A stretch of 64,000 nt of DNA from Norana najaformis (GCA_964023275.1 OZ029929.1:3103844-3167843), one strand, 5' to 3'. Counted from the stretch's first letter, positions 47,601-62,100 are shown. A program made the numbers and translations. The notes: generated by a model from the sequence alone, not told the origin.

Positions 47601-50600
47601 AATGTTTTTGCCTACATTGTGCTGTACCAGATAGTTGTGTCTTAGTGTATACTTGCATGCTTCAAAGAAATGATATGACAGCAGAATTGTGTGGCTAAAT
47701 GTAACAGTTATATTCTTCTGTTTCTTCTTTTGCAGCTGAGTCAAGCTTTGAATTTGCTTTTGCCAGTTATTATGGGGACAACATGGTCCTACAGAGGGCA
47801 CCACTTAAAGCAGTTGTTTGGGGTTATGCCCCTGTGGTGCTTGAAAATACAACAGTCAGTGTGCTGCTGGAAGGAAGAGTAGGCGGAGAAGGAACTTCAG
47901 ACAAGACGACCTTCGAGTACAAGACTACAGTCAAAAACACCAGTCAGTGGGTCTCCAAGATGATGTTGTTGAAGCTGTTATGAATTGCTGTTATGATTAT
48001 GAATTGTTACTAAGATGTTGGTGATGGTGAAAGCAGTGATGTTGATGATAGTTAAATGTATGTCAATGTAGGTTTTATGTTTCAGTTTCATAGTTTAACT
48101 TTGAGGAAATTTATAAAAAAAAATCTAGTCATCTAGTTATCTGAACTGATGTTGGATGTTTTATTGGTGTTGTCAGTAGGTGGGATGACATGGAGAGTCA
48201 TCCTAGATGAGGTCAGTGATCCCAGTCCATTTACAATAACAGCTATGCTGGACGATGACCGAGTTTTGCCTCGAAAGATCCAGATAAAGAATGTTCTGTT
48301 TGGTGATGTCTGGGTCTGTGCTGGACAAGAGAACATGCAGTTCTCTGTTGATAAAGTTAGTATATTTTCTTATATTGGAAATGCCAAACCGAGCTATTTA
48401 AAGCTAGCACAAATTCTGCAGCAACCCAGTGATGAATGCTGTCTAAAATGTGCATTGTAATAGTACAGGTAACACACTTGCTTCCACGACTGTACAGAAA
48501 CACCTAATACAGTAATCAAGGAATAGTCGAAGAGCTGAGCTCTGAGATATTCTAACCTAAATATGGAGACCAACCAATGAAATCCCGTTGATGATTGATG
48601 TGCATGTGGTGTTCCTGGTCTCTGTTGCATTGAATGTTTAGAATGACACTTAACTGAATTAAATGCTCCCAGCAAATGCTTACATCACCACCGGTCATTC
48701 CAGGGTTGAGACTTAAGAACATGCATTCAGTGGATTCCATGCTCAGGGGTCTGCTATTTTGAGTTCACAGAAATTCACAGAAAACCAAGCAACAAGAACC
48801 TTTGTGTGATGGACCATTGATGCTGATCTAGTGATCATTGTAGCCGGATTGAATTTTTGATTGCACATTTGCAAGTAGCATTTGACGTCAGATTTGGTAA
48901 TTTCCAACTAGGCTTGACTTCATGTGGCACTTGTAGGATACGTGGGCACCAACATATATTAGTCTGACATGTTGATCATCATGGTTTCTGATATTGGCAG
49001 AACTTGTAATCATGAATTTGTAAAGCACCTCTTCAGGGAAAACTCTGCAGAAGCACTGCCTGCCTGGCAGTACAGGACCACAGTCAGACAGAATCGTTTC
49101 ATGCACTTAAGGAAAAGAGGCAGAGAAAGACTAAGGAGTTCATCTTATAAGTTACAAGTGCTCTTACTTCTTTGTTATGTAGGCATGAACTTGGAGGATG
49201 TTTAGAATTGAAATCTTTGCTTTCATAATGTCTCTTAACATTCCACCCTCGGTTATGGCTGCTGTTTTGTGACAGATGAAATAGACAGGTTGTAAGAATA
49301 ACAAACTGTCAACAATTCAATAAATCTACAATTTTCACCACTGCTGCTGTTTGGATTTGGTTACAGTAGAAACTGCATTAGAATTGTATCTACCTTTCTG
49401 CAGTAATGCTTCAGATCTTGCTTATTATGAGATTTGAATGCAGCCACAGGATAATTTAGTTTCTTGGGAAATTTCTTTCCAGGAATACATAAGACCCATT
49501 TAAAAAGTTTCTAGTGCAACATTGTACAGGATTAATACTTTTAAAGGTGAGTTGGGTTGGTAGTAAGTAGATGTGAAAGATGTTCAGTTGCCCAGACCTT
49601 TGAACCCTGGTCCACAGGGGAAGGCTCAGCAGTCCGGATTACAGACTGCAGTCTGCCACTGATGAATTTCCAGTAGATGGATCATGTGCATCAGAAATGT
49701 TTGCAGAATATGGATGTCTGCAAAACATTAGTCTATGTTAATTGGTGTACCTTCTTGTTTCAGGCTATTTTTATGCATTGAACTGTGGATAAGTATGATC
49801 TATTAATGGGTGATTGATAAGTATATTTTTAACAGTTTTTTAATTGATTGTTTAATTTCAGCTTTTGAATGGAAGTGAAGAAGTGGAGGCAGTGGATGAT
49901 CTCCAGAGAATTCGTCTCTTTTCATTGTTTCCTGTCAAGTCAAACTCTCCCAGTTTTAACATCCGTGGAATCCAGCTGCCTTGGTCACTGCCAAGCAAAC
50001 GTAAGCCACTCACCCACCTGTTGATGGTTGTCCAGGTATTGAGAAGATGGGGATTGGTAATTATAATTTATTTTAGACCTAAAAGATAACATGCAAAACT
50101 CAACTTTTGGTTAATAAGCCATTTGTTTAAAGTGTGGATGGTCTACAAATTTTTTTGTTAAACACTAGATAACTGTTACAGTTGGTTAGTTGGTTGGCTG
50201 TCTTTTATATCATTTAGACAGATTATATTGTCTAAACATAACATTTCCTTGTTAATTCTGGCAATTTGGACTGTTACTGTTAATGAGTCTGCTGTTGGAA
50301 TTATTTCTTGTTTTCAACAAGGATTTACTGAATTTTGGACAGTTTTTGTTGCATGTTATTGTAACCTTCTGTGCCTGGAATGGTCCACCTGCAGAGGGGT
50401 TACAGGATTCCAGCTGGACAACCTGGCCTGAGACCTATGTGTGCCATTTATGCCGAGAAATGATGGATTGATTCATTGGATGAAGGGCAAAGAGTCTTTA
50501 GAGCAGCATTGCCCATCAACAACAAAATGTTTAAACTACCTACCAGCCACCGGGTGATGATGCATGTCCTGCACATATCCCTCAGTTCAAAGGATACCTG

Positions 50601-53600
50601 GATGCCTCATCATCTTCCATCTATGAGAGACTGCTGGATGGGGAGACAGCTGCTGGATGGGGAGACAGCCATAAGCCAATGGTGACGCATCAGCCATCGT
50701 CATTCCTCATCCCTGATGCTTTAGGAACTCTGAACATGCTGTCATCTCTAGTTGGGAATTTGTTGGTACGGCTCTGCATGTGTGTGCAAGCTTGGCACTG
50801 GTGACTTCTAGTTATCTGAGCAATATTACTAACAGATGAATGTGCTGTTCTTTGTGGTATCTGACATCATTAATGCTAGCGATACTACTAATCAGAGAGT
50901 GTCTCTGATTAGCTTCTCTTGAAGTGGCACTGTACAAGTGCCTGATTACAATTACAATAAGACATAATGGCAAATATTACTGACTTGTTATAACACAAAT
51001 TCTTATATAACGCCGTCAGGCACTGGATCCCAAAATTAATTCAGCCATAGAAAATGACCTCATATAACACGGTATTTTTATAAGGTGGTTCTTGTTATGG
51101 CTTCCAAAGACAACATATAACAAGGTTCTGGTATATCATTATTTTCAGTTTTGTTGTTGTTATCACGACATGGCTTTTAATATGCTATTAACGTCAAAAT
51201 ACTTGAATGTAAGTATCTGACTTTGTACGTAGCATCGATTAAGAACCTTTCAAAGATGTAGATGTGGTGGCTTGGCACTGTATGGATATGATATGGCAAA
51301 AATGGTGTAGTTAAGCAGTGTTGAGCAGAGTTATCATGTGGACGGATGACGATCCCTCTTGGGTCAGTAATTGAGTACCAACCAGTTCAAGTCTGTGGGT
51401 TCAAAAGGGTTTCCAGTTATTACGAATATGTTTGCACTTCAGCCAAAGGTCCTTTAGCAGTTCAACACAGACCAAACTTCTGAGGAGTTTCAGTAAAAGT
51501 GTGTAAATGAGTTTGTTAGCTTGACCTTTTTTAAGTTGGCTATTGCAGATACAACGAATAGAGTGAGTGGACGTTCCAGTTGTTCAGCATTGGTGATGGT
51601 GATGGTGCTGATGGTCAAGTGGTTTAGATTGACTTTAGTTTCTAAGTTCATAGGTTCAGTTCCTGTGAAAGGGTAATTTGTTAGTATTTTCAGTCAGAAT
51701 GATGTGTTTCAGAATCGCTTGCTGGTGTGAATGTGCCAGAACTCCAGTCTAGTTCACATTTTTCGGCTGTGTGTTGGCTGTTTGGAAAGCAACTGTACAG
51801 TCGCCTTCAGTATCCAGTTGGCCTCATCTCAGTGACATACAGTGGAAGCATGATGGAACAGTGGATTTCTCCACTGGCAAGGGAGAAGTGTGCAATTGCA
51901 GAAACTCACAGGTATGACATATGGGAAAGCTCACCTGTCTTTCTTAACACTGAGCCATAAAATTGGAACGATGTCAGTGCAGAATCTTAATGCACCGGTG
52001 ACTGCTGTTAGCATGACAATTTGAGATGAATCAAGGAAGGAAGGAAGGAAGGAAGGCAGTCATCAGCTTCAAATTACGACATGTCACTCACACGGCAACC
52101 AGCTACAGAGGGCAGTTGGCTTCTGATGGATTGTGAGTTTATTTATTTAAGGATGCCTTCTTAACGAGTGGACATGGTGGTCTATTCAGTGAATGCACTT
52201 GGTTGGCAACCTAACACTTAAAATCAGTCCGTGCTCCTCAAACTCATCATTATTCAACCAGGTCATCTGAATGCCTTTTTCTTGTTGTGCCAGAAACTAG
52301 GACTGTTGGTAAGCGAGCTTTTTCGGTTGCTGGACTGAAATTTTGGAATTCTCTTCCTGCATCAGTGCATTAGGCCCAGTCGTTTATGTCACTTTGTTCT
52401 CGACTTAAGACTTGTCTTTTTCAGATGGCTTTTCTGCTGTAGGCTGCCTCTGTGTCTTAGTGGACTGGTCTTCTGGATATTTTCCTTAAATTTTATGCCT
52501 TGTGCATTAGACATCAGTGCTTTACAAGTTTCTAATTAATAATAATAATTTCAAATGTTCGGGCAACTGCCTTAAAAGTACTAGTTAAACCAGTTAGATA
52601 ATTGAGTATCCAACGCTTTATGGGAGGTACTTAAAAGGTGCTATATAACGTAGCATCATGTATACATACATGCATACATACAAGATGAGGGAGATACAAT
52701 TTTCCACTCTTTAATGGGAGTCCAATAACAGCCATTGGAAAGTTTGCCTTCCTCTTTTTATACAGTGCCATGGCCTTATTGCTCACAAAGGATTTACCTT
52801 AAATTAGCTAACCTTAGCTTTGTGTCACTTATGATATGACACATTTCATTTTCATTCATGCAAAACTTCTTTACAGCTCATCAAAAATCTGGAATTCCAT
52901 GGTTCATCCTTTGCTCGATCTGGCTCACTATGGACTAATTTGGTACCAAGGTATCCTCACTGTCTTTTCATAGTTTTCAGCTCAACGTCATTGCAGTCAT
53001 GACGATTACTTATTCTTGATCTGGCGGCGATAGCATTGCCAGTGCTGTGAGCATATTGCTGTTGTGGATGTTTGGCTATAAATGATTCTTGACCATTTTC
53101 ATTCAAGAAAACTAACTGAAAGCCATATTCTTCTGTGAACTAGATCTGAAATTTAACTAAAACTAAACACAAATTTTTGTGGCGTCAGTATATATGTCCT
53201 GTTTACTACAGTTATGTAATTTTAAAAAACAGTAAATAATATAAATAATGCTACTGTTCTTGTGTTAATTAAACAATTGATGATCACTGTAGGTTGTGTT
53301 TCTGATTAGGGGAGAAAGATGCGATGGATGGACCGCGCAACTATGACTGTGCAATGACAGCGATGATTTCTCAGTGGAGGGAAGAGCTCTACAGGCGAAC
53401 ACAGGGATCCACAGACCCCATGCTACCTGTTGGCATTGTACAGGCAAGAAGTCTTAATACTGCTAATACTTCATATTTCAGGTGAGTAAGTAAAGAATGA
53501 ATATGTTCATCTTTAAAATTATAAACTTTGCTTCAGTTTTCCTATTTTGGCCTTTTGTTTGTCAGAGTTTTAGACAGAGAAATTCACTCAAGTCTGCAGT

Positions 53601-56600
53601 CATCCACTGTGGCTTATGATTCAGATTGATGTCAGTCTTCTGTGCTTGTTGCACTTGATAGGTTACTTAGCTCTGACACAAGTCTTTAAACATACCAAAT
53701 GGAAATTTGTTATTAGCAGCCAACAGGAATAGACAAACACCCATTCATTGTTTGTGAAAGCTTAGCTTACAGTTTAGTCTTCCAAGTTTGTGGAAGGAAT
53801 CTGTTCTTCTGCACTTCTGACTGATTTTCTTGTCACAACAGACACAGTGTCTGGTGTTCGACTCCTACTGTGTCATGTGGGATTGTCAGTTTATTTGTAA
53901 ACAACTAGCACAGAAATTATTGTATAGTTAACTCGTTTTTATGCTTTTACATTTCTGCCTAGGGCTCTAATAACCTCAGAGACAAAAAGTTTCTGAGACA
54001 AAGTTGATTGAGACAAAGCTGCCGTGATCACCTTATCTTATCTTTTAATCTTGATATCAGCTGTTGTTATTTTGTACAGCTGGCTCCAAATCGTGAGGCT
54101 AACCACCTGACTTACGGTTACACGGACATACGATGGAGGCAGACGGCTAACTATGGCTTTGTTCCCAATCCGCTTTTGAAGAAAGCATTCTTAGCAACAG
54201 CCATTGACCTTCCAGACATCAACTCCACCTATGGGAGGCAAGGAAATCACCTCTAATCACTTGTTCCAAGTCATGTACAGTTATAAGTTCAGAACTTCAT
54301 GCTCAACTAGCTTGTCTTCCACCTACTTTACTGTGTTTTTTCTCCTATCATGGCCTCCTTAAAAATCTGCAATCTTCAATCCTGTTTGAAATTGTGTGCT
54401 GACTCTGTTCGTCTTATTTTTTTCAAACTGCCTTAAAGCAGACTAGATCTGTTAGATATTCTTGTGTAGTACACTGCATACAGCGCTTCTGAAAATTACA
54501 CGAACCTGCAACATCAAGTGTTCTGATACATATTATTATTATTATTATTATTATTTAAGCATTTTTTAACCCTTTTAACCTGACGCTTCCCAGCCAATCG
54601 GCACATATACCCGGTGCGCCTGGGGAATTTTGTACCCAAAAATATTTTTTAATTTCTACTTTGAAAAGTTATAAAATCTTATAATTTGACCCCCAAACAC
54701 GTCAAAACACATAATTCATGACCATGAATACAAAATAGTGATTTTATTTATGCATTACTTACGCACAGTTTCTCGCAACGTAACTTTCCTTGTACAACAT
54801 CTCAATGCTGTACAGTTCGGTGAATTAGGCTGTCGGCAGAATGATAACTTTCTAATGATAATTCTCAAAACATTTATTGCTACCAGTGCCAGTGCACAGG
54901 AAAACTCCACAGGCTTTATACCAATACACAGTTTTACAGCATTAGGGTCCTTTTCCTTGGCCCCTGGATCGCTTCACTTGGCCACCTTGTATATAATTAT
55001 CTATGTCGGAAAAATCCATGATTTCTATAACTAGATATCAAAAATCCATCATACAGTAGAAGCATGCGCCGTGTGAGTGATCTTGGGGTTGTTCTGGACC
55101 GGGAACTCTCCTTGACCGATCATGTTAACAGTGTCTCCCGCTCATGCTTCTACCACCTTCGTCAGCTTCGTACCATCCGCCACTCCCTCTCCTTTCATGC
55201 TGTTACTACTCTAATTCATGCCCTTATCTGCACCAGGGTGGACTTTGGTAACGCTATCTTTGCTGGACTCTCACTTGCCAATATTTCCAAGCTTCAATCT
55301 GTTCTCAATGCTTCTGCCCGTCTTATTGGAGGCGTCCCCAGGTATGGCCATATAACTTCCTTTATACGGGACACTCTACACTGGCTTCCCATTCAGCAGC
55401 GGATCCAGTTCAAGATCCTAACGCTTATGCGTAATTGTCTCGTTGGCTCTGCTCCATCATATCTTAAGGACTTCTGCATTTCGGTCTCCTTGGTTCCAGG
55501 CCGTAGCACTCTCCGGTCGGCCTCCCTTGGACTTCTGACTGTCCCTCGTATGCGCACTGCTACAGCGCAGTCTAGAAGCTTTGCCTATGTTGGACCCAAT
55601 AGCTGGAATCGCCTTTCCCGAGAGCTCCGGCTAGAATTCCTCAGTTTGTCTCTTCCGCAATTTCGCAAGCGCCTGAAGTCTGTATTATTTGCCAGTGGTC
55701 TCACTGGTTCGGGTCGGGAGCGCTTCTGATGAGTCTATTCTTGAAGTGGCGCTTTATAAATGTCAGATTACAATTACAATTACGTAAAGGCTGGCTTACA
55801 GGCTCGTCAGGAAATGATTGTAGATGATCAGGCCGGTTTTTCGGCATTTCGGGTATATACCCCTAATTGACAGACCGGTTTTTCGACCTGTGGGGTTCAA
55901 AGGGTTAAGCCCCACTATCTAATGACAAAGCATTTCTCTTCAAAGCTGCTTCTACCTTCATATGCACTAGGGTTGACTTTGATAATGCCATTTATGTAAG
56001 CCTCTCTTTTATGCAATAACCAACTTCAGTCCGTTTTAAATACTGCAGTTGGTGTGATTCCTTAGTTTGGTCATATATCTCACCAAATGCAGGATAAGCT
56101 GCACTGGTCGCCCATGAGAAGATGTGCTGAGTTTAAGATCTTTATAATGACCTGCCTTGTGTATCTTGATTCTGAACTCTTAACTGTTGTCTTGAATGCT
56201 TATGAATGAGTTGGTTCTCTTGACTTTCTGATTTTCTGAGTACTGAAGACATTTTCACTAGATTTGGAGTCATTTGAGGTCCTGGCTGCTACTATATGCT
56301 AACTAAAACTGGGTATGCACTAGCACTGGTGGACCGTACTTCCTTCAGAGGAATGCAACGTACATTTGATTCAAAGTTTGAGCTGCCGTGCTGTAGAAGA
56401 AGAAGAAAATCAATCGTAGAACGTTTTACTGCTGGCAAAAAAGTATTACTTCACAAAGTGAAAGCTTGCAGAAAAGTCACTATTTGCCTAGGTGGTTGAC
56501 CAAGAGAAAGGCTTGTGCTCTGTCCTTGGAATATCTGCTTGTTTCTTTGTTGTGTTATTAAACAAAGCATTAGTTTCATGTTTCGCAAGCAGTGAACAAA

Positions 56601-59094
56601 ATCTTGCACCGCGACATATGCAGTATGTTACTGTAAGGTGCTTCCTATGCTTTGTATCTACGCTGATGGAAAGGTGCTATATGAATAGCAACAACACTTG
56701 AGCAACACTGTGTTACAACATTGATCTCATGCTGATTGCACCTTACTCAAGTACTTGTTCATTCACTTGGCTATTCCTGTGGCTCGTTATAGATAGTCAA
56801 TGAATAAAGTCTTGATGATATATATATATATATATAATATATATATATTATATATATTAAGGTTATTTCCTTACAAGAAATTAATTTACAAAATACAGTT
56901 CCAAATAATGTCTAAGCTTCCCTACTTATGGCCAGCTAATTACTAGACTTAGGAATAATTTAATGACTTGAAGAAGTTCTTTGAAACTCGGCTTCTTTTG
57001 CCGTCCATTGGATAAACGTCAACAGTTTGGTTTCTGATGTGTGACCGTGCACTTCGCTTTTTTTCTTTTGATTTGCTCTGAAATTGCACCTTCACCAGCA
57101 GACGTCGATTCACAGGTTGAAAATCGTTGATCGATTTTGCGATTTCTTCAAAGTAATTTATCAAGATCAGTTCACCAACCTCTAACTTGTTTCAGCGATA
57201 GTTCCACCAAAAACAACAACTTATCTTTCAACAATATAAACGGATTTAGTTCAACAAGTTGCGATAAATGTTCACAGTCCAATCAGCCATGTGTTGGCTA
57301 TGGATTTCTTTTCACAGTTTGTTTAAGGACCAAATCGACTGTCTTTCATTCGGTGGGTCCTTCAGCTTCCTCTGCCGAACTTGTGACTCAATTATTTGTA
57401 GGTTTCACAGTAATTAGTTATGTTTAAATCACCGAAACTTTACTTTCACTCAAGAAATGTGAAGGCAGTTCACGTGGCTTTATTGTCCCTGTGGCCAACA
57501 CAAGACTGTCAATTTTCAACATTCTCTCGCTTAAATACGTCCCGCAAATCGTCTGCTCAAGCTCTGACGTTATTTCCATGGTAAAAACTGTTGTCTGTAA
57601 AGTTTATGGCAACTCTCAATTCTGCCAATTCATTGTCCACAATATTTCCATTGAATGTTTGATTTGCACAGAAAATGCTCAATGAAGACAATACAAATCC
57701 CCCCATCTAAACTAACTAAATCTATTTAACTACCTAAGCTGGCCTTCAGTAATCTTAAAATCTTACTTACCCTATAGCTGGCCAGCTAAGTTTATGTCAA
57801 AATCTTAACTGCCATAACAAATCTGTACACTGAAACTTAACACTAAAACATGAAATGTAAAAGAACCTAAATCAAATGCGTATGAAAAGGAGGTTCGCTA
57901 TAGTTACCTAGTTCTTTCTCACACTTCTGTTGCTAACGGGTTTCTGCGTTTCTTTTCTTTAAGCAAGATCTCGGCTTTAACACTCAAGTTTTATAATAGT
58001 TCTTTCTGTTACGGACTTTTTTACTCTAACTCTTCTTCACCGTTACTTAGCTTACTGCAACTGACAACTCTGGCCTAGATTCCTAACTCTCATCAATGTG
58101 TTCTTGATTTAATTCCTGTTGCTCTTGCTTTGATGTCGTGAGCCTCAGTGTTACATCTGTCGTTAACAGTCCCTTGCTGAAGGCAGCTTTCTCTCCTATT
58201 TTGCGCATACCCTAGTTTAACCCTTCTTAAGAAGCCTTCTCTTTGTCATGAACAGTGATGTAATACTCGAGTCCAGCCAAGGACTCGAGTCCGACTCAAG
58301 ACCATTTTTTTGTGGACTCGGACTTGGGCTGTCATGACTCAGGCTCGAAGCCCCTGGCCTCGAACTTGACTCGCTAACTCGTTTTTCGAGTCACGATTTT
58401 GATCTCGTGATAGGAATATGATTTGTAGGCTTGCTTACTTACACATCCTAAATAGGAGATTTTTCTAAAAGAAGCAGAACTTTATCTAATTTAGTGTTTT
58501 TAAAGTGTAATTTGGACAAAGTGCAATAAGAATTCTTCCTGCTTAAATAGTGCTGTTATTTTTTCAATGCATTTGAATTGCGTGTTTCATTGTATTTTGA
58601 TGTTGATGGACTCGGACTCGATTTTGAGTGACTCGACTCAGACTCAAGTGATGGACAACTTGGACTCTGATTCGAACACCTCTGGACTCGCCTTGATGGA
58701 CTCGACTACATAACTGGTCATGAATAGTAGAGTAATATGGTGTTGGAGGCTTATAGTCTACACGTTATGTAGTGTTTCTGGAGTTAAATAATTGTTTGTT
58801 TGATCTTTGTTTAGCATTCTTCCACGGCATAAGCATGACATTTCAAATCGTCTTGTGCAAGGTGCACTAGCAATTGCCTATCGCCAGAAAGACATTCTGT
58901 TTCAGGGTCCTCTTCCATCCAACTACTCCATCAACCTTCATAACCATGAACTCACTCTCTACTTTGACACTTCCAGCATCAAAGTCCATGACACTGCTCA
59001 AGGAGGTTTTGAGGTATGTTCCTACCTGTCTGTCTGCATATCACTGCATTTATACCTTTCTGTCTGATTGTGTATGTCTGCCTGATGGTTTATA

Positions 59095-59125
<31 letters not shown>

Positions 59126-62100
59126 TAAAAACTTCTAGAGTGCCGGTGTCTAATGCACAAGGCATCAACCGATGGCACTTCAGATTTAATCCGCATTCAG
59201 GTCGATATCCAGAAGATCAGTCCACTAAGACAGAGAGGCAGCCTGCGGCAGATAAGCCAACTGAAAAACGTAAGTCTTAAGTTGAGAATGAAATGACATA
59301 ACAGGATGAGCATAACGCACTGATGCAGGAAGAGAATTCCAAAATTTTGGTCCAGCAACCGAAAAAGCTCGTCTACCAAGAAAAGTTCTAGTTTCTGGCA
59401 CAACAGGAACAAGGCATTCAGATGACCTGGTTGAATAATGATGAGTTTGAGGAGTGAGGACTGATTTTAAGTATTGTGGTTGTCCATAGTTCAATGTTTT
59501 GTAAACTATAAGCCCCAATTTAAAAGAAATTCTTTGCTGAATATGAAGCCGATGCAAGGATTTAAGTACAGGGGTTATAGCTCATATTTTGATGTAACAG
59601 TTAAGGCTCTGGCCAAAGAGTTCTGTATTCTTTGAAGTTTCTGCATGTTTGACTTTGTGATACCGGTAAGAAGCGAGTTACAGTAATCAAGGCAACTGGA
59701 GATCAGTGTGTTTGCTAAAGATATCCTTGAAGACATAGGGACATATCGCCGAATTCTGCGTATGTCACGAATATGCATATACGATGACTTGCAAATTCCA
59801 TTTATATAGTTGGTGAGAGACATAGTAGAATCAAAAATAACGCCCAAGTTACGAGCAACATCAACCAACTCCACAAGTGAATCACCCAGTTTTAAAGAGT
59901 TGAGCCATTCGAACTTTTTAAGCTGCTGTGGAGTACCCAGGAGCATAAATTCAGTTTTTGATGGGTTAAGAAGGAGTTTATTAGCTGCCAACCAAGACTG
60001 AACCTCATCAAAGGCAGTGGATAACAGCTGCACAGATGAATGACAAGACAAACTGTCAAAAGAAATGTACATTTGAGTATCATCAGCATAGAAGTGATAT
60101 CCTAGTGAATGATGGTCTAGTAGTCTACCTAATGGTGTTGTGTAGAGTGAAAACAAAAGAGGACCAAGCACAGAACCCTGTGGAACACCACATGTCAACA
60201 AAGCACTAGAGGAATAATCACCATTTATATATACTGCTTGAGTGCGAGGACTAAGATAAGTAGCAAACCAATTCAGGGCAGGACTAGAAACTCCAAACCA
60301 ATGCTGGAGACGATGCAACAAGAGAGAATGATCCACTGTATCAAATGCAGCAGATAAGTCAAGAAGAACAAGTGCTGTCACCCTACCCTTATCAATAGAG
60401 CACATGATGTCATCATGAACGGCAAGAAGTGCAGATTCTGTTGAATGAAACTTACGCTATGCAGACTGAAAGGGGGATAATAGTGAGTTGGCAGATAGAT
60501 GAATCTGCAAACGGTTCAAAACTATTCGTTCAAGAATTTTTGATACAAAATTAAGTTGATATGGGTCTGTAATTAGACAGGTCACTTGGGTCAAGAGAGG
60601 ATGAACCATGGCATGAGCAAAAACAGATGGGAAGGAGCCATCATGCAAAGAAAAATTCATAATTGATGTAATGGTTGGACCCAGAACATCAAAGCATTCC
60701 TTCAGCAGAGATGTGGGAATGGCATCAAGGAGACAGCTTTTGTTAGGAGAAGAAAAGATAAACGTGCGAACCTCTGCAAGAGTTGTAGGTTGAAAGTAAT
60801 CTAAGACAGGAGGCAAGGAATTAGGATGACGAAACTTATCTAATGCAGCTGAACCAACAAATTTTAGCCTTATACCAGAGATTTTATCTGCAAAAAAAGT
60901 AAAGAATTTACTGGCAAGATCTTGACTAGTTGAGCACACAGCAGGGAACAAATTTGACTTCTCCCAATGCAGCAATTTATTTAAGGCCAACCACAAGGTT
61001 TTTGATGATGCCGAACATTTGTTGATTAAATTAGTTAAATACTCAGATTTAGCAGATGAAACCAGTTTTCGAACAAGTTTGCATTGTTGCTTAAATCTAG
61101 CGTGTATGTACCATATATGCTGGAGTGGCCTTCATTTATAAGGCAGACCCAAATTTTGGGGCTTGGAAAGTATGGAATTGTACTTTTTATTATTAATTAA
61201 TTAGTAACATTGTAACATTGGCATCTATTGCGCAAGGCATGAGCTGATGGCACAACAAAACCAAGCTGTAATCAGGTAAATACCCAAAGATCAGTGCACT
61301 AAGACGAGAGGCAGCCCTTATGGATAAGCAATTTTAAAAAGATAAGTCTTAAGTCGAGGATGAATTGACACAGACGACTGAGCAGAATGAACAGATACAG
61401 GCAGAGAATTGGGAAAGCTAGGTCCAGCAATCAAAAACGTTTATACACCAAGAACAGTTCTAGTTTTATGTATGACCAGGAAAAGGCATTCAGATGACCT
61501 AGTTGAATAATGATAAGACTGGGAAATTAGGACTGATTTTAAATAATGTGGTTGGCTACAGGTCATTGTTTTATAAACCTCAAACCCCAATTTAAAACAG
61601 ATTCTCTGGCCACTTATTTTTCTCTTTGTACACCACTCCACTTAATATTAAGTTTTGCGTAGCCAAAGTAGTCTAAAAGATCATCTTTATGCTGATGATA
61701 CTCAACTCTACATTTCCTTTGATAATTCCTCTTCCAGCTCTCTCCCTCTGATATCTTTAACTGAGTTCATCCTTGGATGACATAAAGTGAACTGCTCTTC
61801 AGCCCATCCAGAACCGCAATCTCCTGTTTAGAACTTAACAGCAACTGAATAAATTTAACTCTTTGAATTCTGTCCATCTAAGCATTTCTGTCATTCAACA
61901 TAGCTGTTCAGCCCACAGTTTGGGTGTTGTGTTTGACTCCAACCTGTTTTCAGTGAACACATTAATTCTATATGTAGGTCTGTCCTCTACCACATCCATG
62001 AAATCAGTAGGATTAGGTGCCACATTTCCTTTTCTGCCCTGGTTTGTTTGGTTAATGCCCTGGTTTCCAGCCATCTTGACTACTGCAACTCACTTCTTAC

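Noticed and set aside
47943..47983. Extension of SIAE-like exon 2 through the open frame SQWVSKMMLLKLL
   Set aside because: The phase-1 donor at 47943 keeps frame with exon 3 and matches the length of the family; the extension does not.
53438..53443. GT donor at GTACAG for SIAE-like exon 7
   Set aside because: It would remove the conserved VQ of GLVQL; the GC donor six bases later retains it.
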